This document shows, piece after piece, positions 6,901 through 14,724 of a DNA stretch of 17,981 bases. Source of the DNA: a halophilic archaeon J07HX64 (lineage in GTDB: Archaea; Halobacteriota; Halobacteria; Halobacteriales; Haloarculaceae); NCBI GenBank assembly GCA_000416085.1, contig KE356579.1, positions 648,667 through 666,647 of the forward strand. Direction: 5' to 3'. Position numbers and translations under genes: made by a program. Below the pieces are notes generated by a model. The model did not search any database. It was not told where the DNA came from and worked only from the letters and a program-made list of their open reading frames with translations. Each line of letters opens with the position of its first letter. The first letter of the stretch is position 1.

Positions 6901-7631
6901 GGCGTGGTTTCCAGCGGCTCGACCGCGCGGTAGTGTATCCCCATCGGGAGCCCTCTCTGGTCGCGTGGCGGGTCGGGTGGCAGCGACCGGAGCGGTCCTG
7001 GCCCGGGGCGGGCCGTGTACGCCAGCGCCACCGCGTTGAGCACGTCTCCGACTGTCAGTCCGGTCTCGCTGACAGACTCGGCAACGCGCTGGACGGTCGG
7101 CGGCGCGTCCGTGTCGAGCGTCGCGAGCGCCCGCATCCGCTCGGCGTACCCGCCTGCCGTCTGTGTGGGGTGCTGCGGCGGGTCACCGGCAAAGGCGCAG
7201 AGACAGACCCCGGGGTGAGACTCCGCGAACACTGCCCGCGCCGCCGGCACGTTCCGGAGGAGGTCGTCGAGCGCGGCGACCGGCTCGCTGATGTCGAACG
7301 CCTGCCTCGAGAGCCTTTTGTCCGCGATGCGCTCGGTCGTCCGCCTCGCGGCAGGGTAGCGTCGCTTGCGTGTCGCCTCCCTGACCGGCGGTCTGACCAC
7401 GGCTTCGCTGCGGGGCCCGAGCACCTGCCGGGCTAATCGGTCACACGCCCGGTCGCCACTCCCCTCCTTCAGACCGATCGGAACGTCCACGAGCACCCGG
7501 TCGGCTCGCTCCTCGTAGCGGTGCCAGAGCTCGCCCACCTCGTCGAACACCGCCGCGTGGTCGAACCCCTCCCGGTCGAACGCCACCGCGAGCCAGCCGT
7601 TGTCACTCCAGTCGACTCCGAGATACACCAC
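6897..7631 (-). CDS. DUF429 family protein, predicted RNase H-like nuclease
   Basis: 244 residues from GTG 7631. The start YLGVDWSDNGWLAVAFD has the first acidic residue of an RNase H-like fold. Further conserved blocks are RVLVDVPIGL, KRLSRQAFDI, VFAESHPGVCLCAF and VGDVLNAVALAYTA. DUF429 proteins are predicted nucleases; no substrate is established. GTG 7631 is preferred over the open extension to 7688 because a strong TATA box (TTTTTATA on the minus strand, 7655-7662) lies 27 bases upstream, placing transcription start at the GTG, and because family members begin just before GVD. GTG 7628 is an equivalent alternative. It is the first gene of the operon ending in hom; the functional link to homoserine synthesis is unclear. 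Confidence 0.83.
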   Translation of the reverse strand: MVYLGVDWSDNGWLAVAFDREGFDHAAVFDEVGELWHRYEERADRVLVDVPIGLKEGSGDRACDRLARQVLGPRSEAVVRPPVREATRKRRYPAARRTTERIADKRLSRQAFDISEPVAALDDLLRNVPAARAVFAESHPGVCLCAFAGDPPQHPTQTAGGYAERMRALATLDTDAPPTVQRVAESVSETGLTVGDVLNAVALAYTARPGPGPLRSLPPDPPRDQRGLPMGIHYRAVEPLETTP

Positions 7632-7654
7632 TATACCACCCCTTCGAGTGCCAG

Positions 7655-7662
7655 TATAAAAA
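7655..7662 (-). promoter_or_regulatory. TATA box of the DUF429-ACT-hom operon
   Basis: Minus-strand TTTTTATA, centred 27 bases before GTG 7631. Spacing predicts transcription beginning at or next to the start codon, a leaderless mRNA as is common in haloarchaea. No other comparable box was seen before ACT or hom, consistent with one transcript. Confidence 0.65.
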
Positions 7663-7678
7663 TCCGCGGTCCCAGCTA

Positions 7679-8020
7679 TCACCCGCAACCGGCGTAGGCA
7701 AGCAACTGCGAGGCACGGTCGCCTTTTGCCAGCAGTACCTCTCTGAGTGTCGGTGGGTTTCGGACCGACGCCGCCTCGAGCAGTCGCTCCGGCACCGACA
7801 GTGTGTCCGCTGGCACCCCTTCTTGCCCGTGCACCGGAAGGTGACTGTCACCGACTTTTATAACGAGTGGCCTGTCGAGTCGCTCTACCCCCTCTCCATC
7901 TGTGTAGAGAGCCTCGTTGAGTTGCTCGTGCTGGCGTTTGCACATCGTCGTGCGCCCGTCTGCGCTCGGTTCGACGTACAGTCGCCCCACGTAGTAGCCA
8001 CGCGAGAACGGTTCGAACAT
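7679..8020 (-). CDS. DUF5802 family haloarchaeal protein
   Basis: 113 residues beginning MFEPFSRGYYVGRLYVEPSA, followed by MCKRQHEQLNEALYTDGEGV, RPLVIKVGDSHLPVHG and GVPADTLSVPERLL. This matches the small DUF5802 family found in haloarchaea; function unknown, probably cytoplasmic. ATG 8020 fits the conserved MFxPFSRGYY start; the frame is open to 8092 but that part overlaps the promoter. Upstream on the minus strand, GATTTATG (about 8053-8060) is a candidate TATA box 33-40 bases before the ATG, leaving a leader of only a few bases. Confidence 0.82.
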   Translation of the reverse strand: MFEPFSRGYYVGRLYVEPSADGRTTMCKRQHEQLNEALYTDGEGVERLDRPLVIKVGDSHLPVHGQEGVPADTLSVPERLLEAASVRNPPTLREVLLAKGDRASQLLAYAGCG

Positions 8021-8068
8021 ATCGATATGATACTGTGTGGCACACACACCTACATAAATCCCACGCCG

Positions 8069-8092
8069 GTGGCGGATCCTGTGACCCGCCAC
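8069..8092. repeat. Perfect inverted repeat, 7-bp arms
   Basis: GTGGCGG (8069-8075) and CCGCCAC (8086-8092) form a hairpin or palindromic site with a 10-base centre. It lies just upstream of the DUF5802 TATA region and 46 bases past the permease stop, so it could be an operator for the former or a terminator hairpin for the latter. No T-run follows on the minus strand, which slightly favours a protein-binding site. Confidence 0.5.
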
Positions 8093-8137
8093 ACGGGATG
8101 CCCGCCGGGGACCGGCCCGGGCAGACAGTAGGGGCGG

Positions 8138-9268
8138 TCACTCGCCACCGGTCCCGCTCGGTTGCCCGCTGTCAGACGGCGGAGTGTCCTCCGACACCGT
8201 CTCGTCGGTCGCTGTCTCGCCGGGTCCGACTGCTGCGGTGTCGGTCTCCGCGGGTTGTCCAGGTTCCTGCTCAACGTACTCGCGCCGGTAGATATCGAGC
8301 ACCGCCCGGAGCGAACCGATTATTACCGGTCCAAAAAAGATACCGATGAACCCGAGCAGGTAGACACCGCCGAGGATACCGACGATGATGGCACTGGGGT
8401 TGAGCCGGGTTGTCGTGTACCGGTCAATAGTGATCGGCCGGAGGAAGTCGTCGGAGAAACTGACTACAATGGCCCCGTAGACGAGGAGGGCACTCCCCGC
8501 GAGTGGCCGTCCGACACTGAACAGGTACAGCGCAGCCGGTCCCCAGACCAGAAACGAGCCGATTATCGGCAGGACCGCGAGAAATATCATCACAATCGTC
8601 CAGAACACGGGGTTTGGAATCCCGGCGACGACGAGTCCGAGACCAGCAACGAGCCCCTGTGCGACTGCGATAAGCACGTGGCTCGCAATCACCGCCCAGA
8701 TAACGTCGTCAACCTCGGTGCGGAGGTTGTCGTATATCCGGTCCGGCAACGGAACCGTCGCCCGGAGCCACCGGTTGAGTCTGTCGGCGTCTCTCAGGAA
8801 GTAGTACAGCAGGAACACGGTCAGTCCGAGTCCGATGAGGAGGTTCGTGACCGTCTGAAATACCCCGAACACTCCGTCAACTGTCCCGATATTCGTCTCC
8901 TGTGGGAGACGCTGCATCCACTCCACTATGTCGACCTCCTCGCCGGTCACGTCGGCGATACGGTTCTCCAGGTCGGTGAAGTTGATGTCGCCGCTTCTGG
9001 CGTCCTCCAGAACTATCGTCACCTCCTCGACAACGACCCGGAGGAGCCACAGCACCGGCAGGATTATAGCGGCGGTCGCGGCAAGTACGAGACTCCCGGC
9101 TGTGAGCCTCGGGCCGAGGGTGTCCTCGAACCGCCGCTGGAGGGTGCGGAGTGGGTACGCCAGCAGTACCGCGAGTAGAAAGAACTCGATAAACGGGAGT
9201 ACGAGCAACACCGTCAGTCCGAGCAGCCCTCCCGCCAGTCCGAGGATCACCAACCGGGTCTGATCCAT
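8138..9268 (-). CDS. AI-2E family transporter (UPF0118 permease)
   Basis: 376-residue polytopic membrane protein. Hydrophobic segments include residues about 5-40 (two passes), 58-80 (LVLAATAAIILPVLWLL), 145-165 (LLIGLGLTVFLLYYFLRDAD) and five further stretches toward residue 330, giving about eight passes. The FLLYYFLRDADRL segment and SDDFLRPITIDRYTTTRLNP, followed by a GILGGVYLLGFIGIFFGPVI block, are family hallmarks. Members have been linked to AI-2 export, sodium/proton exchange and other transport, so the substrate is unknown. The final ~45 residues are an acidic, low-complexity cytoplasmic tail. ATG 9268 is supported by a TATA box 27 bases upstream. The frame stays open far beyond it only because it is antisense to the oxidoreductase gene. 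Confidence 0.88.
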   Translation of the reverse strand: MDQTRLVILGLAGGLLGLTVLLVLPFIEFFLLAVLLAYPLRTLQRRFEDTLGPRLTAGSLVLAATAAIILPVLWLLRVVVEEVTIVLEDARSGDINFTDLENRIADVTGEEVDIVEWMQRLPQETNIGTVDGVFGVFQTVTNLLIGLGLTVFLLYYFLRDADRLNRWLRATVPLPDRIYDNLRTEVDDVIWAVIASHVLIAVAQGLVAGLGLVVAGIPNPVFWTIVMIFLAVLPIIGSFLVWGPAALYLFSVGRPLAGSALLVYGAIVVSFSDDFLRPITIDRYTTTRLNPSAIIVGILGGVYLLGFIGIFFGPVIIGSLRAVLDIYRREYVEQEPGQPAETDTAAVGPGETATDETVSEDTPPSDSGQPSGTGGE

Positions 9269-9544
9269 GTATTCAATTGTTAGTGAATCGCGTATAAATG
9301 AGTCGGTCCAGCCCCCTCCGGAGAAACGCCGACGCAGACCGATACAAGCCGATAAAAATAACTGTCGTATCGCTCTGAGACCTGGTGACAGACATCTCGT
9401 GCCGTATCGACCCGGTCTGTGTGTCGCATCACCCTCGGATTGGAGACCCGAGACCCTCAAACGAGGGGTGAGTTCGCGGCCGTTGTCACACAGAGAGCCG
9501 GTGTCAGAAGGTTTTTGCACTTTCCGAGGGTAGTGTAATATAGT
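9269..9544. other. Divergent promoter region between permease and oxidoreductase genes
   Basis: 276 bases. The left side carries the permease TATA box. A second AT-rich patch, GATAAAAATAACTG near 9351-9364, and GTTTTTGCAC at 9511-9520, about 30 bases before ATG 9545, are candidate promoter elements for the oxidoreductase operon. No gene was seen. Confidence 0.45.
9293..9298 (-). promoter_or_regulatory. TATA box of the AI-2E family permease gene
   Basis: Minus-strand TTTATA centred about 27 bases before ATG 9268, predicting a leaderless transcript. The surrounding DNA (9269-9300) is distinctly AT-rich compared with the rest of the window. Confidence 0.65.
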
Positions 9545-11308
9545 ATGCCCGACGACCTGAACTGGGCCATCGGCGGGGAGGCCGGCGACGGGATCAACTC
9601 GACCGGCAAGATATTTGCGCAGGCGCTCTCCCGCGCGGGCCGGCACGTCTATACATCGAAGGACTTCGCATCGCGTATCCGCGGTGGCTACACCGCCTAC
9701 AAGGTGCGCACGTCCGTCGACCGCGTCGAGAGCGTCGTTGACCGACTCGACGTTCTGATCGCGCTCACCGAGCGCACTATCGACGAGAACACGGACGAAC
9801 TCCACGACGGGAGTGTGATAATCTACGACGGTGAGCGCACGTCGATGCAGGATGTCGAGATCCCCGAGAACATGTTCGGGCTCGATGTCCCGCTGAAACG
9901 CCTCGCCGAGGACGCCGGTGGTGCCATCATGCGCAACGTGGTCGCGCTCGGGGCCGCCTGTGAGGTTGTGAACTTCCCGATCGAGTATCTCGACTCGTCG
10001 CTCTCGAAACGGTTCAGTGACAAGGGTACGGCGATCGTCGAGAACAACCAGCAGGCCGCCCGACTCGGGCAGGAGTACACCGCAGAGAACTACGACCAGG
10101 ACTACGATTACGACATCGAGACCACCGACGAGGATTACGTACTGTTGAACGGTGACGAGGCGATCGGGATGGGGGCTCTCGCAGCGGGTTGCCGGTTCTA
10201 CTCGGGATACCCGATCACACCGGCAACAGACGTGATGGAGTACCTGACAGGTCGAATCGACCAGTACGGTGGCAAGGTTGTCCAGGCCGAGGACGAACTC
10301 GCGGCGATCAACCTCGCTCTGGGTGCAGCACGTGCCGGTGCGCGGGCGATGACTGCCACCTCGGGACCAGGTATCGACCTGATGACCGAGACGTTCGGGC
10401 TGGTGGCAGCGACCGAGACACCGCTGGTCGTCTGCGACGTGATGCGGGCCGGCCCGTCGACAGGGATGCCGACGAAACAGGAGCAGGGTGACCTCGATAT
10501 GCTGCTGTACGGCGGTCACGGCGAGATCCACCGTCTCATCGTCGGGCCGACGACAGTTGCGGAGTGTTTCTGGAAGACCATCGAGGCGTTCAATCTCGCC
10601 GAGCGCTACCAGATGCCGGTGTTTCTGGTGTCGGACCTCGCGCTCGCGGTGACCGAACAGACGTTTAGCCCCGACACGTTCGATATGGACGAGGTCGAGA
10701 TCGACCGCGGGAAGATAATGGAGAGCGACGACCTGGACGCGTGGGTCGACGAGAAAGAGCGGTTCCAGCCACACTTCCCGACCGCCGACGGCATCAGCCC
10801 CCGGACGTTCCCGGGAACCGACGGTGGCGCCCACATGACGACCGGACTGGAGCACGACTCGCTCGGTCGCCGCACAGAGGACACCGAGGTCCGCGTCGAA
10901 CAGGTCGACAAGCGCCAACGGAAAGTCGATACCGCGAGAGAACAGGAGGAGTGGGACTGGCGTGAGTTTGGTGACCCCGACGCGGACACGCTGGTGGTCT
11001 CCTGGGGCTCCAACGAGGGGGCCATCCGCGAGGCGATAGAGTTCCTCGCCGAGGACGACATCGATATCCGGTTTCTCTCGGTGCCGTACCTGTTCCCGCG
11101 GCCGGACCTTTCGGAGGCTGTCGAGGCCGCCGAGACGACAGTTGTCGTCGAGTGTAACGCGCGCGGACAGTTCGCCAATCTGCTCGAACGCGACGTGTTC
11201 CAGCAGGTCGAGCGTATTAACAAGTACAACGGCGTGCGGTTCGAGGCCGACGAACTGGCAGCGGAGATCACCGACGTGCTGCGACCACAGGAGGCAACAA
11301 CACAATGA
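9545..11308 (+). CDS. korA: 2-oxoacid:ferredoxin oxidoreductase, alpha subunit (fused gamma-alpha), probably 2-oxoglutarate type
   Basis: 587 residues. The gamma domain (1-~190) opens with LNWAIGGEAGDGINSTGKIF and contains FASRIRGGYTAYKVRTS; the alpha domain (from ~203) has the pyrimidine-binding motif YPITP at 222-226, followed by QAEDELAAINLALGAARAGA and TSGPGIDLM. Domain III near 490-570 (LVVSWGSNEGAIREAIEFL) binds partner subunits. With the beta subunit it oxidatively decarboxylates a 2-oxoacid to acyl-CoA and passes electrons to ferredoxin, replacing the dehydrogenase complexes of bacteria. No ferredoxin-like delta domain is present, as expected for haloarchaeal enzymes. The N-terminal wording resembles my recollection of haloarchaeal KorA rather than PorA, hence the symbol; substrate is not proven. 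The stop overlaps the beta start in ATGA. Confidence 0.88.
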   Translation: MPDDLNWAIGGEAGDGINSTGKIFAQALSRAGRHVYTSKDFASRIRGGYTAYKVRTSVDRVESVVDRLDVLIALTERTIDENTDELHDGSVIIYDGERTSMQDVEIPENMFGLDVPLKRLAEDAGGAIMRNVVALGAACEVVNFPIEYLDSSLSKRFSDKGTAIVENNQQAARLGQEYTAENYDQDYDYDIETTDEDYVLLNGDEAIGMGALAAGCRFYSGYPITPATDVMEYLTGRIDQYGGKVVQAEDELAAINLALGAARAGARAMTATSGPGIDLMTETFGLVAATETPLVVCDVMRAGPSTGMPTKQEQGDLDMLLYGGHGEIHRLIVGPTTVAECFWKTIEAFNLAERYQMPVFLVSDLALAVTEQTFSPDTFDMDEVEIDRGKIMESDDLDAWVDEKERFQPHFPTADGISPRTFPGTDGGAHMTTGLEHDSLGRRTEDTEVRVEQVDKRQRKVDTAREQEEWDWREFGDPDADTLVVSWGSNEGAIREAIEFLAEDDIDIRFLSVPYLFPRPDLSEAVEAAETTVVVECNARGQFANLLERDVFQQVERINKYNGVRFEADELAAEITDVLRPQEATTQ

Positions 11309-12168
11309 GTTCCGACGTACGATTCATCGATTTCAAGTCAGACAAGCAACCAACATGGTGTCCCGGCTGCGGCGATTTCGGGACGATGAACGGGATGATG
11401 AAGGCGCTCGCCCAGACCGGTAACCACCCCGACAACACGTTCATTGTTGCGGGTATCGGTTGTTCGGGCAAGATCGGCACCTACATGCACAGTTATGCAC
11501 TGCACGGCGTCCACGGTCGCGCGCTACCGGTCGGTATCGGCGCGAAACTGGCGAACCCCGAGTTGGAGGTGATGGTCGCCGGCGGCGACGGTGACGGCTA
11601 CTCTATCGGCGCCGGCCACTTCGTGCACGCGGTGCGGCGCAACGTGGATATGTCATACGTGGTGATGGATAACCGTATCTACGGGCTCACAAAGGGCCAG
11701 GCATCGCCGACCTCGCGCGAGGACTTCGAGACCTCGACCACCCCCGACGGGACGAACCAGACACCGGTCAACCCGCTCGCGCTCGCGCTGTCTGCCGGCG
11801 CGACGTTCATCGGACAGACGTTCTCCTCCGATGCCCGGGGCCACACAGAGGTGGTTCAGAAGGCCGTCGAACACGATGGGTTCGGTTTCGTGAACGTCTA
11901 CTCGCCGTGTGTCACGTTCAACGATGTCGACACCTACGATTACTTCCGGGACAGTATCGTCGACATCGGCGAAACCGATCACGACCCTGCCGACCGCGAC
12001 GCCGCCATCGAGCGCGTAACCGAGGGTGGTACCGAGTACACCGGTGTCATCTACCAGGACCCCGACAGCGTCCCCTACGAGCAACGCGAAGGTATCGAGG
12101 ACAACATGGCCGAGATCCCCGACGGCGCACCCGACGACGCGATGGACCTTGTCCGGGAGTTCTACTAA
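11305..12168 (+). CDS. korB: 2-oxoacid:ferredoxin oxidoreductase, beta subunit (TPP and [4Fe-4S] binding)
   Basis: 287 residues; carries the thiamine diphosphate and an iron-sulfur cluster. Cluster ligands are C19 and C22 in WCPGCGDFG, C53 in GIGCSGKIG and C202 in YSPCVTFN. The TPP motif runs from GDGDGYSIG (94-102) to the Asn of VVMDNRIYGLTKGQ (N123). The enzyme works in the cytoplasm with ferredoxin as acceptor. The ATG lies inside the alpha stop (ATGA), so the subunits are translationally coupled. It ends before an oligo-T run and a new promoter. Confidence 0.92.
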   Translation: MSSDVRFIDFKSDKQPTWCPGCGDFGTMNGMMKALAQTGNHPDNTFIVAGIGCSGKIGTYMHSYALHGVHGRALPVGIGAKLANPELEVMVAGGDGDGYSIGAGHFVHAVRRNVDMSYVVMDNRIYGLTKGQASPTSREDFETSTTPDGTNQTPVNPLALALSAGATFIGQTFSSDARGHTEVVQKAVEHDGFGFVNVYSPCVTFNDVDTYDYFRDSIVDIGETDHDPADRDAAIERVTEGGTEYTGVIYQDPDSVPYEQREGIEDNMAEIPDGAPDDAMDLVREFY

Positions 12169-12275
12169 CCGGCGGGACTGTCGCCGGCGATAGCCGCTCA
12201 CAGACCCCAGGACGGACCCGACATCGGCCGACGGGCCCGCGTCTCTCCGCCACCGAATCGACGGTTGGAAAACTC

Positions 12276-12283
12276 TTTTTTTA
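12276..12283 (+). promoter_or_regulatory. T-rich element: korB terminator and/or TATA box of the zinc-ribbon gene
   Basis: Seven T followed by A, about 105 bases past the korB stop and centred 28 bases before ATG 12308. The position is right for the TATA box of a leaderless message, and an oligo-T run can also end the upstream transcript. Confidence 0.5.
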
Positions 12284-12307
12284 TTTCGTCTCAGATATGA
12301 CGTAGAG

Positions 12308-13078
12308 ATGGACCAGTGTCCGAACTGCGGGTCGTCTGTCAGGGACTGGAAAAAAACCTGTGACGAGTGCGGTGCCTCTCTCCGACGGGACGGGTCTGGT
12401 GGTCAGCAGCCCCAGGGCGGTGAACAGAGACGTCAGCCACAGGGTGGACAGAGGAACAGGCAACAGGGAGGCGGTGAACAGAGACGTCGGCCACAGGGTG
12501 GACAGGGGGACAGGCAACAGGGAGGCGGTGGGCAGAGACGTCAGCCACAGGGTGGACAGCAGCAGGGCGGGCCACGCGATGGAGGGCGGCCCGGTAGACA
12601 ACAGCGAGGCGGCCAGCCGGGTCGCGGCCGGGAGCAGGATAGCGGGGTCAACCGACGGACCCTGCTCGCCGGTGGCGGTGTCGCGGCTGCCGCCCTCGCA
12701 GGTGGCTGGTTCGTGTTCCTTCGTGACGGCGGTTCGTCGGGACCCGTCTCACCGGCCGAGACCCAGTCGGGGGCCCCGACAATCACGAGCGGTCGGTACG
12801 GACCGTTCACGCTGGAAGAAGATGACAGCAGACACTACTTTGCCGTTGACCTCAACGCCGGCGACCAAGTCGAGGTGACGATGGAGTTCTCGCACGATGA
12901 GGGTGACCTCGACATCGATCTGGTCGACCCGAACGAATTTTCCTTGGACAGTTCTGCCTCGATCACAGACGATGAGACCGTTTCGGTGACCGCTGAGACG
13001 GGCGGAGAACACTACATCACTCCGTACGCGTACTCCGGCGCTCCGAATAGCTACGAACTCGACGTGCGTATCAACTGA
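12308..13078 (+). CDS. Zinc-ribbon / QGG-repeat / membrane-anchored PPC-like domain protein
   Basis: 256 residues with four parts. Residues 1-29 form a double-CxxC zinc ribbon (C4, C7, C18, C21). Residues 30-112 are a low-complexity Q/G/R-rich, basic linker built on an 18-residue repeat ([18 protein letters not shown] and variants). [19 protein letters not shown] (115-133), continuing as WFVFL, is a Tat-like twin-arginine motif plus one hydrophobic segment. Residues ~163-255 are an acidic beta-rich domain ([19 protein letters not shown], then LDIDLVDP and an ITPYAYSGA segment) resembling a bacterial pre-peptidase C-terminal (PPC) domain. The likely topology is a cytoplasmic ribbon and linker with the PPC-like domain outside. 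Function unknown. It is convergent with atpD; the two ORFs as read overlap by 8 bases. Confidence 0.8.
   Translation: MDQCPNCGSSVRDWKKTCDECGASLRRDGSGGQQPQGGEQRRQPQGGQRNRQQGGGEQRRRPQGGQGDRQQGGGGQRRQPQGGQQQGGPRDGGRPGRQQRGGQPGRGREQDSGVNRRTLLAGGGVAAAALAGGWFVFLRDGGSSGPVSPAETQSGAPTITSGRYGPFTLEEDDSRHYFAVDLNAGDQVEVTMEFSHDEGDLDIDLVDPNEFSLDSSASITDDETVSVTAETGGEHYITPYAYSGAPNSYELDVRIN
12419..12559 (+). repeat. 54-bp in-frame tandem repeat, about 2.6 copies
   Basis: Units start at 12419, 12473 and 12527, each opening GGTGAACAGAGACGTC or a close variant. The first two are full 54-base copies with only a few mismatches, and the third keeps its first 33 bases. The period is 18 codons, so copy-number change would lengthen or shorten the Q/G/R linker without shifting the frame. 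High identity suggests recent duplication. Confidence 0.9.
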
Positions 13079-13832
13079 GATAGTTCCGTTTTTGACCCGA
13101 TACAACGGGGACGACCACGTCAGGATTCGACGACCTGTTCGAGTTCCCCTTCCTCGTCGGTGTCGGCCTCCAGCTCGGCCTCCGCCTCTTCTCCTCCTCT
13201 TTCTCCTCCTCTTCTTTTTTCGCCTTTATTTTCTTCATTCGAAATATCTCCTCGCGCTCCTGCTCCTCGAGTTTCTGCTCGATGTACTCCTTGTTCTCGT
13301 TGAGGTCAGGCAGGAGTTTGAACTCCAGCGCGTTGACACGGCGTTTCGTCTTCTCTATCTCGTCGAGCATCTTCTTCATCGCGGTTTCGACCTCGGCAAC
13401 GAGGATGATAGATTCGATCAGGTCCTCGTAGGCCTCGGCGGCCTCGTCGATGCGTGCGCTGGTCCCGAGTACACCGTACCCTCGCTCTTCCAGGTCCTTC
13501 TTGACCTTCGTCGACTCGATCTGGGGCACCACCACACCCATTATGTTCTTCGATTGTGTTGTCAGTTCGGGGTATTCTTTCAGCGCCGACGCCGCCCCCC
13601 GGACTGCGACATCACCCTCCATTGTCCGGGCCATGTCGATTGCGCGCTGTGCCTGCTCGTAGTCCGCCTCTAGGTCTTCGCGCACATCCTGTGCCTGGTC
13701 GAGAATATCCATAAACTCCATTATAAGCCCGTCACGCTTCTTCTCCAGCGTGTCGTGGCCCCGCTCCGAAAGCTCGATGCGGTCCTCTATCTGCATCAGA
13801 TTCTTTCGTGTGGGCTTGACATCGTTGGACAT
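13071..13832 (-). CDS. atpD: A-type ATP synthase subunit D (central stalk), C-terminal tail apparently frameshifted
   Basis: Central-stalk subunit that links the catalytic head to the membrane rotor. The sequence has the family start [20 protein letters not shown] and long helices ending in [19 protein letters not shown] at 162-180. Coiled-coil heptads cover most of the length. From K215 (13188-13190) the reading turns into [15 protein letters not shown] and related basic residues, alien to this acidic family. One base added at about 13188-13195 restores [18 protein letters not shown] and a TGA at 13120-13122, giving about 237 residues and ending before the convergent neighbour. As read the product is 253 residues. 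ATG 13832 fits the conserved start. No other ATP synthase subunit gene is nearby. Confidence 0.9.
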   Translation of the reverse strand: MSNDVKPTRKNLMQIEDRIELSERGHDTLEKKRDGLIMEFMDILDQAQDVREDLEADYEQAQRAIDMARTMEGDVAVRGAASALKEYPELTTQSKNIMGVVVPQIESTKVKKDLEERGYGVLGTSARIDEAAEAYEDLIESIILVAEVETAMKKMLDEIEKTKRRVNALEFKLLPDLNENKEYIEQKLEEQEREEIFRMKKIKAKKEEEEKEEEKRRRPSWRPTPTRKGNSNRSSNPDVVVPVVSGQKRNYLS

Positions 13833-13893
13833 TTGAGTCGTATTTGTCGATGTAGCCAGTTAACCGTTGCTGTGCCAATCCGCGGACCGGTGA

Positions 13894-14145
13894 GTGCTCA
13901 CTGCTAGTGTGGTCCTGCTGGGTGTGAAGATACTCGACGGTAGTGTGACTGGTTTCTTTACCGGGCCGGCGGAGGGTATCGAGTGGGTTGTGGAGACCGA
14001 GGCCGACGTGCTCGACACGGGCCTCAGTAGTGGCTCACAGACCAACGCGATGGAAGATGCGCTGGGCACACACCCAGACGGTGTCGTCTCTGTCACAGCG
14101 GCGAGTGACCCCCGGTCGTGTAGCGACTGTGTCGGCTACCTTTGA
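13894..14145 (+). CDS. Hypothetical protein, weak
   Basis: GTG-started open frame of 83 residues: a hydrophobic opening (LTASVVLLGVKILDG), an acidic middle (GIEWVVETEADVLDTG) and a Cys-containing end (DPRSCSDCVGYL). Third-position GC and acidity are moderately haloarchaeal, but there is no clear ribosome binding site, no recognised family and no conserved motif. It may be a fragment of a decayed gene or not coding at all. Confidence 0.25.
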   Translation: MLTASVVLLGVKILDGSVTGFFTGPAEGIEWVVETEADVLDTGLSSGSQTNAMEDALGTHPDGVVSVTAASDPRSCSDCVGYL

Positions 14146-14718
14146 TCCGAAACAAAGCCGATCGCGGTGTCGGCCTCCAACGAGAGCGAGGGTTAGCGTT
14201 TCTCTCCTCGACCGGACCGGAGATCGACACCGCAGTCCGGGTGTGAACGTCCGGTCGTCATACCCCGACGGCACCCGTCCGGGTTGTCACCGTCGGTGTA
14301 GCCCGAGGTATCCTCGTCAAGGGGGTCTGCCGAGTCGGGTCGCGACGGTGGGCCGGCACTGCTCGACCCGATGAACAGCGAGTATATATCTCGGGGATTA
14401 TCTGCTGGGTGGCACCCCTGTTGTGGATCGACGTCGGTTTCGGTTCTCTGCGGGACGTGGTCCGCGACTCCGCGAGAGGGTGTCGGCCCGAGAGGACTAC
14501 TGTGTGGCGGGGATGATCTGACTCGACGGACTGTGGGTATCTGGCGACTGGCCTGTATTGTACGCTGGTCTGACCGAGCGCAATCTCTGGAGTCCTCGGC
14601 AGGTAACTCCGCCGAACCCGCTCGCGGTTCTCGAGACACGGGGGGCGACGAGACCGCCTCTGTTTGTAATTTTTTATAACTGTACTGTCGTTACGCGGCG
14701 AGAAACAGGGGGTTCGAG

Positions 14719-14724
14719 TTTATA
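14719..14724 (+). promoter_or_regulatory. TATA box of the DUF3592 gene
   Basis: TTTATA centred about 26 bases before ATG 14748, predicting transcription start at or beside the start codon. Confidence 0.6.

Noticed and set aside
8138..11305. Single 1055-codon open frame on the minus strand joining the permease with a region antisense to korA
   Set aside because: Only the last 376 codons (from ATG 9268) match a family and have a promoter. The upstream 680 codons are the antisense shadow of korA, kept open by high GC and strong codon bias.
12281..12601. Minus-strand repeat-rich frame (repeated [21 protein letters not shown] units)
   Set aside because: The apparent protein repeat is only the complement of the 54-bp tandem repeat in the zinc-ribbon gene.
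14193..14639. 148-codon minus-strand frame in the gene-poor region
   Set aside because: Ser/Arg/Pro-rich translation without domain-like blocks or start signal; its acidic patch DPLDEDTSGYTDGDNPDG is too short to call a calcium-binding module.
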